Origin: JBOFWL01 sp051653605
Lineage (GTDB): Bacteria > Spirochaetota > Brevinematia > Brevinematales > Brevinemataceae
Assembly: GCA_051653605.1 (NCBI GenBank)
Contig: JBOFWL010000044.1
Span: 1-8,317, forward strand
Direction: 5' to 3'
Length of the DNA stretch: 8,317 bases
The translations under genes and the position numbers were made by a program. Shown here piece after piece: positions 5,521-8,317 of the stretch (position 1 is the first letter of the stretch; each line of letters opens with the position of its first letter). A model generated the notes under the pieces. The model was not told where the DNA came from. It saw nothing but the letters and a program-made list of their open reading frames with translations, and did no database searches.

Positions 5521-6436
5521 TCTTATGATTGAAACCCGGCAGTTGACAAAGGTATATGGAGAACAGACTGCCGTGAACAATGTAAATCTGCATGTACAGA
5601 AAGGTCGTATTTATGGATTGCTTGGCCGGAATGGTGCAGGAAAAACAACGATTATGAAAATGATTTTAGGACTTACTTCCGTAACCTCCGGTGAAGCTTT
5701 TGTTTTTAGTCAAAATATAAAAGGCAATGAAAAGCGGATATATCCTCGTATTGGGGCAATTATTGAAACACCTGGTTTTTATCCGAACTTGACGGGAACG
5801 GAAAATCTTGAAATCTTTTCAAAATTGCGTGGAACGTCTAAACCGAATGCGGTGGAAGAAGCGCTTGAAGTGGTGGGACTTCCTTATAAAGATAAAAAAG
5901 TATTTAGTAAATATTCCCTTGGCATGAAGCAACGCCTTGGGATTGCTAACGCGATTCTCCATGACCCGGAGTTGCTTATACTGGATGAACCAACAAACGG
6001 ACTCGACCCCATCGGTATCGCAGAAGTCAGAAATTTCATTCGAGACTTGTGTGTGGAACGTGGGAAAACCGTTTTGATTTCCAGCCATATTCTTTCTGAA
6101 ATATCTTTGCTTGCGGATGATATCGGTATCATTCACAATGGAGTTCTGCTAGAAGAAAATAGTTTGGAAGAACTCCAAAAGAAAAACGGCAAGTATATTT
6201 TGTTGCAGGTTTCGGATACTGCGAAAGCCGCATTGTTACTTGAACGAAATTTCAGAATAAAGGAATATTCGGTACAGGATTCCCATACTCTGCGCCTTTA
6301 TGATACAGCTCTTGATATGGCGGAAATCAACAAAGCATTGATGCTGGATAATATTTCTGTAAGCAGTTCACAGCTTTGCAATGATACTCTGGAGAACTAT
6401 TTCAAAAAAGTCACGGGAGGAGAAGGCATTGCTTAA
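5513..6436 (+). CDS. ABC transporter ATPase, LanF/BcrA/CprA-type
   Basis: This 307-residue protein supplies energy to the three neighbouring permeases. The nucleotide-binding domain spans about 6-215: Walker A GRNGAGKTT at 38-46, signature SLGMKQ at 135-140, Walker B LLILDEP at 154-160 followed by TNGLD, and H-loop His192. The Q-loop position carries Glu85 (AIIETPGFY) in place of Gln. This 'E-loop' is a reported mark of LanF immunity ATPases and points to lantibiotic-type peptide substrates. The C-terminal 90 residues form the extra domain common in the BcrA/LanF group. The ATG at 5513 has GGGAGG at 5499-5504 with an eight-base spacer and overlaps the lipoprotein stop by eight bases. The same frame extends back to 5450, but those codons lie inside the lipoprotein gene and lack a site. 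Confidence 0.93.
   Translation: MDNLMIETRQLTKVYGEQTAVNNVNLHVQKGRIYGLLGRNGAGKTTIMKMILGLTSVTSGEAFVFSQNIKGNEKRIYPRIGAIIETPGFYPNLTGTENLEIFSKLRGTSKPNAVEEALEVVGLPYKDKKVFSKYSLGMKQRLGIANAILHDPELLILDEPTNGLDPIGIAEVRNFIRDLCVERGKTVLISSHILSEISLLADDIGIIHNGVLLEENSLEELQKKNGKYILLQVSDTAKAALLLERNFRIKEYSVQDSHTLRLYDTALDMAEINKALMLDNISVSSSQLCNDTLENYFKKVTGGEGIA
6415..6431 (+). promoter_or_regulatory. Ribosome binding site and TTG start of permease 2
   Basis: GGGAGG at 6415-6420 is followed after eight bases by TTG at 6429-6431. No in-frame ATG lies near: the closest upstream one is at 6381, deep inside the ATPase gene with no ribosome binding site. Reading from TTG gives MLNLIQSEFLKLRRRK, which lines up residue for residue with MLTLIQVEISKLKRKK of permease 1. 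This settles the start. Confidence 0.8.
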
Positions 6437-7160
6437 CTTAATTCAGTCGGAGTTTCTAAAACTCCGGCGCAGAAAATTTATCTGGCTTATGCTGTTTGCA
6501 GCTTTGTTTATGCCGATTGTGGGTATTTTCTATTTCGGCGGTACAAATACGGGTGAAATCGCACCAATACAATTTTATAAGTGGACGGCTCTTTCCTATA
6601 CACCGTGGATTATCCTCCCTCTTGTTCTCGGAATGCTCTGCACTATGCTGATGTATGATGAGAACCAAAACGATATGTTGAAACAGCTATGGATTATTCC
6701 GGTTAGTAAGATGGGGTACTTTTTTAGTAAATTTGCAGTGGTTTTTCTGTACTCCATTTGTTTTATGCTGATAGTTGCTGTCAGTTCTGTTTTGGCAGGA
6801 GTGATTCCGGGATTGATTGTATTTACGGCTGACAGCCTTTCTTTTTTATTCATCAAGTGCTTGGAAATCGGGGTTATAACTCCTTTCGCCATGATACCTG
6901 TACTAGCAGTAGCTGCTTCACAGAAAGGGTATATTCTCCCTGTATGTATAACGATTATTTATACGTTCCTTGGTTTTATTTTGCTTATGGTAAATATGTA
7001 TATCCATCCTCTTTCCAGCACAACTGCTATCCTCATGCGAAACATTGAAGGGGTTTCCCTGAATGAACCTGTCAGTATAGGAAAAGCGGTTTTATGTATC
7101 GGCGTATGGGCAGGTGTTTCAACCCTATGTGCAGATATAATGCTTCGGAAAGGAAAGTAG
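6429..7160 (+). CDS. ABC-2 type permease 2, lantibiotic-immunity type (LanE-like), TTG start
   Basis: Read from the TTG, the protein has 243 residues and about six membrane segments (near 17-36, 59-76, 101-125, 140-163, 166-190 and 218-236). The basic N-terminus LIQSEFLKLRRRK and the motif DENQNDMLKQLWIIPVSK at 77-94 match permease 1 closely in sequence and position, so this is its nearest relative in the operon. It overlaps the ATPase stop codon by eight bases, implying coupled translation and fixed stoichiometry. With permease 3 and the ATPase it makes a standard three-gene LanFEG-like set. The unusual point is that permease 1 adds a third subunit. It could pair with either neighbour. The peptide substrate cannot be read from the sequence. 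Confidence 0.88.
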   Translation: MLNLIQSEFLKLRRRKFIWLMLFAALFMPIVGIFYFGGTNTGEIAPIQFYKWTALSYTPWIILPLVLGMLCTMLMYDENQNDMLKQLWIIPVSKMGYFFSKFAVVFLYSICFMLIVAVSSVLAGVIPGLIVFTADSLSFLFIKCLEIGVITPFAMIPVLAVAASQKGYILPVCITIIYTFLGFILLMVNMYIHPLSSTTAILMRNIEGVSLNEPVSIGKAVLCIGVWAGVSTLCADIMLRKGK

Positions 7161-7168
7161 GTGAAAAA

Positions 7169-7894
7169 ATGAAAACTTTATTATGGGCAGAAAGAGTAAA
7201 ACTAAAACGCTCAAAAATAGTATGGATTGCGGTATTCTCCGCAATTATGGTAGCCTTTATTGTATTTATGCAAGGTCAATTCCAATACTATGGGAAACGG
7301 TATGTGGATGAAGTAACATGGTATATGACGGCAATACAATCCCTAGGAAGCCTGTATGTGTTTCCAGCAATTATTGCCCTTATGGGAAGCTACATTATTT
7401 GTAGGGAAAATCAGGACGATACCATGAAGTCCCTAGCTCTGATTCCGATCAATGTATCTAAATTAGTGGGGGTTAAACTGATTGTTACCGCGATTTTTTC
7501 AGTGGCACTGTATGCTTTCCTGTTTACGGTTACATTAGCCGTAGAAGCAATTCTTCATAGCTCATTGCTTGATTTAGGAATGGTACTTAGCTTTGCAAAA
7601 ATATATCTCTTGGAGGGGATTGGCCTTTTCCTTGCGGTATCTCCTATCATAGCTATTGTGTATCGGTTAAAAAAGGGTTATTGGCTTGCTTTAATATTTG
7701 CTGAAATCTATTCGTTTCTTGGCCTTTTTACAGGGATGCAAGGTACAATGCGCTCTCTCTATCCAATTACTGCAGCATTTTGTGTAGCAGGGTATTATGA
7801 AGCAACGCCAATCCAATTTGCTATAAGCCTGTTCAGTTTGTTGGTTTGTGGTGGTTTATCAGTGTTACTTTTACGGGGATTGGATAAACGGTGA
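7169..7894 (+). CDS. ABC-2 type permease 3, lantibiotic-immunity type (LanG/CprC-like)
   Basis: This 241-residue membrane protein has about six hydrophobic segments (near 17-35, 57-77, 103-127, 141-165, 170-190 and 214-236). It keeps the family N-terminus MKTLLWAERVKLKRSK and a diverged form of the shared motif, RENQDDTMKSLALIPI at 79-94, with Arg where permeases 1 and 2 have Asp. It is thus the most distant of the three paralogues and the likely LanG-type partner. The ATG at 7169 follows AGGTGA at 7159-7164 after only four bases, a tight but usable spacing, and starts eight bases after the permease 2 stop. The same frame extends back to 7094 inside permease 2, without support. No strong terminator follows the gene. 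Confidence 0.87.
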   Translation: MKTLLWAERVKLKRSKIVWIAVFSAIMVAFIVFMQGQFQYYGKRYVDEVTWYMTAIQSLGSLYVFPAIIALMGSYIICRENQDDTMKSLALIPINVSKLVGVKLIVTAIFSVALYAFLFTVTLAVEAILHSSLLDLGMVLSFAKIYLLEGIGLFLAVSPIIAIVYRLKKGYWLALIFAEIYSFLGLFTGMQGTMRSLYPITAAFCVAGYYEATPIQFAISLFSLLVCGGLSVLLLRGLDKR

Positions 7895-7904
7895 TCTTGT
7901 ATTA

Positions 7905-8072
7905 ATGATAAATACAGATGCTAATATAGATATTTCTATAGTGAAAGTGCCATCTCTCAATTATATTTTGCACGGTTTGACCAGCCAAATAAAAAACGTG
8001 AGTTTTGTGGGGGTTCAAGCAGTAGTCGATGCTGTTTTGGGGGATAACTTAGCGCAATTACTAAAGCTATAA
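7905..8072 (+). CDS. Possible small protein of unknown function (55 residues)
   Basis: An open frame starts at ATG 7905, ten bases after the permease 3 stop. GGTGATC at 7890-7896, overlapping that stop, is a perfect seven-base match to the 16S rRNA 3' end, though somewhat far from the ATG. The product ends with a helix-like stretch, VVDAVLGDNLAQLLKL, and has no signal peptide, no membrane segment, no cysteine and no double-glycine leader. No family was recognised. It could be a last small gene of the permease operon, or a fragment of a gene cut when the element was assembled. The frame extends back to 7848 inside permease 3 without support. Confidence 0.35.
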   Translation: MINTDANIDISIVKVPSLNYILHGLTSQIKNVSFVGVQAVVDAVLGDNLAQLLKL

Positions 8073-8136
8073 TGATCTGTTTAATGAAATATTTTTAGTG
8101 TTTTCAAAAATAGGATTTAGTTTTCAGTTAGATCAT
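8072..8136. repeat. Inverted repeat pair flanking an AT-rich hairpin
   Basis: ATGATCT at 8072-8078 is repeated in inverse as AGATCAT at 8130-8136. Between them, TATTTTT at 8090-8096 and AAAAATA at 8106-8112 form a second inverted pair with a nine-base loop. The nested layout could be a weak terminator for the permease operon or a recombination site. In such AT-rich sequence, short repeats like these also arise by chance. The stretch 8073-8164 holds no gene that I can support. Confidence 0.3.
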
Positions 8137-8164
8137 ATTTTTAACGTAAATCTTATGCAAGTAA

Positions 8165-8317
8165 AAGTTTGATATAGCCAAGGACAGGCTGCACCAAAAC
8201 TATTTACGCCGCAAGGCTAATGGAAAACAGCGAGAATATGAGGAACGGACAAAATCTGAGAAACGCAAAAAAATGGAGGAAAAGAAAGCCGCCCTCCGTG
8301 CCGAAGACATGGCAAAG
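8165..8317 (+). pseudogene. Start-less Lys/Glu-rich reading frame, probably 5'-truncated gene, running off the window
   Basis: The frame opens after TAA at 8162-8164 and stays open for 51 codons to the window end. It encodes a highly charged sequence, with QREYEERTKSEKRKKMEEKK typical of an alpha-helical or coiled-coil region. No ATG or ribosome binding site precedes it. The first in-frame ATG is deep inside the helix (8271-8273). Real proteins rarely begin so, and the base composition returns to a higher GC content here than in the preceding 100 bases. I infer the 3' part of a gene whose 5' end was lost at an insertion or deletion junction. The family was not recognised; charged tails of this kind are common in mobilisation and replication proteins of mobile elements. 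It could instead be a real gene starting at a non-standard codon. Confidence 0.4.

Noticed and set aside
5819..6136. Two long open frames on the - strand inside the ATPase gene.
   Set aside because: They mirror the highly conserved ATPase coding sequence, including the signature and Walker B region. They are shadows of that gene.
7895..7920. A hairpin TGTATT/AATACA after permease 3 as an intrinsic terminator.
   Set aside because: The stem has six weak pairs and no T-tract follows.

Overview
The window looks like part of a mobile accessory region from a low-GC Gram-positive bacterium, most likely a member of the Clostridia. The reasons are strong GGAGG-type ribosome binding sites, densely overlapping genes on one strand, Firmicutes-type protein families and AT-rich sequence. 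Species cannot be told from the sequence. All supported genes lie on the + strand.

Region 1 (1-2202) is very AT-rich. It holds the last codons of an unidentified upstream gene and a complete 714-residue ABC exporter with an N-terminal C39 cysteine peptidase, the kind that cuts double-glycine leaders and exports bacteriocins or modified peptides. Any precursor peptide and modification enzymes would lie upstream, outside the window.

Region 2 (2203-4202) has a clearly higher GC content. After a 182-base gap with a good promoter come a 60-residue excisionase/MerR-like helix-turn-helix protein, an OmpR-family response regulator and a histidine kinase with one membrane segment and no extracellular sensor. 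A strong intrinsic terminator contains the kinase stop codon.

Region 3 (4203-7894) is a five-gene operon. A promoter region with two perfect 10-base direct repeats 11 bases apart (and weaker in-phase copies upstream) precedes permease 1, a DUF3887-like lipoprotein, a LanF/BcrA-type ATPase with Glu in the Q-loop, permease 2 (TTG start) and permease 3. The three permeases are related to each other. The set resembles LanFEG, CprABC and BcrAB systems, which remove lantibiotics, cationic peptides or bacitracin from the membrane, but carries an extra permease and a lipoprotein.

Region 4 (7895-8317) is a junction: a possible 55-residue small protein, AT-rich sequence with inverted repeats, and a start-less Lys/Glu-rich reading frame running off the window.

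Likely working model (inference): the kinase and regulator sense a peptide antibiotic, perhaps with help from the transporter or lipoprotein, and switch on the permease operon through the repeats. Whether this defends against the peptide exported by the region 1 transporter or was joined to it by chance is open, because base composition changes sharply between them.
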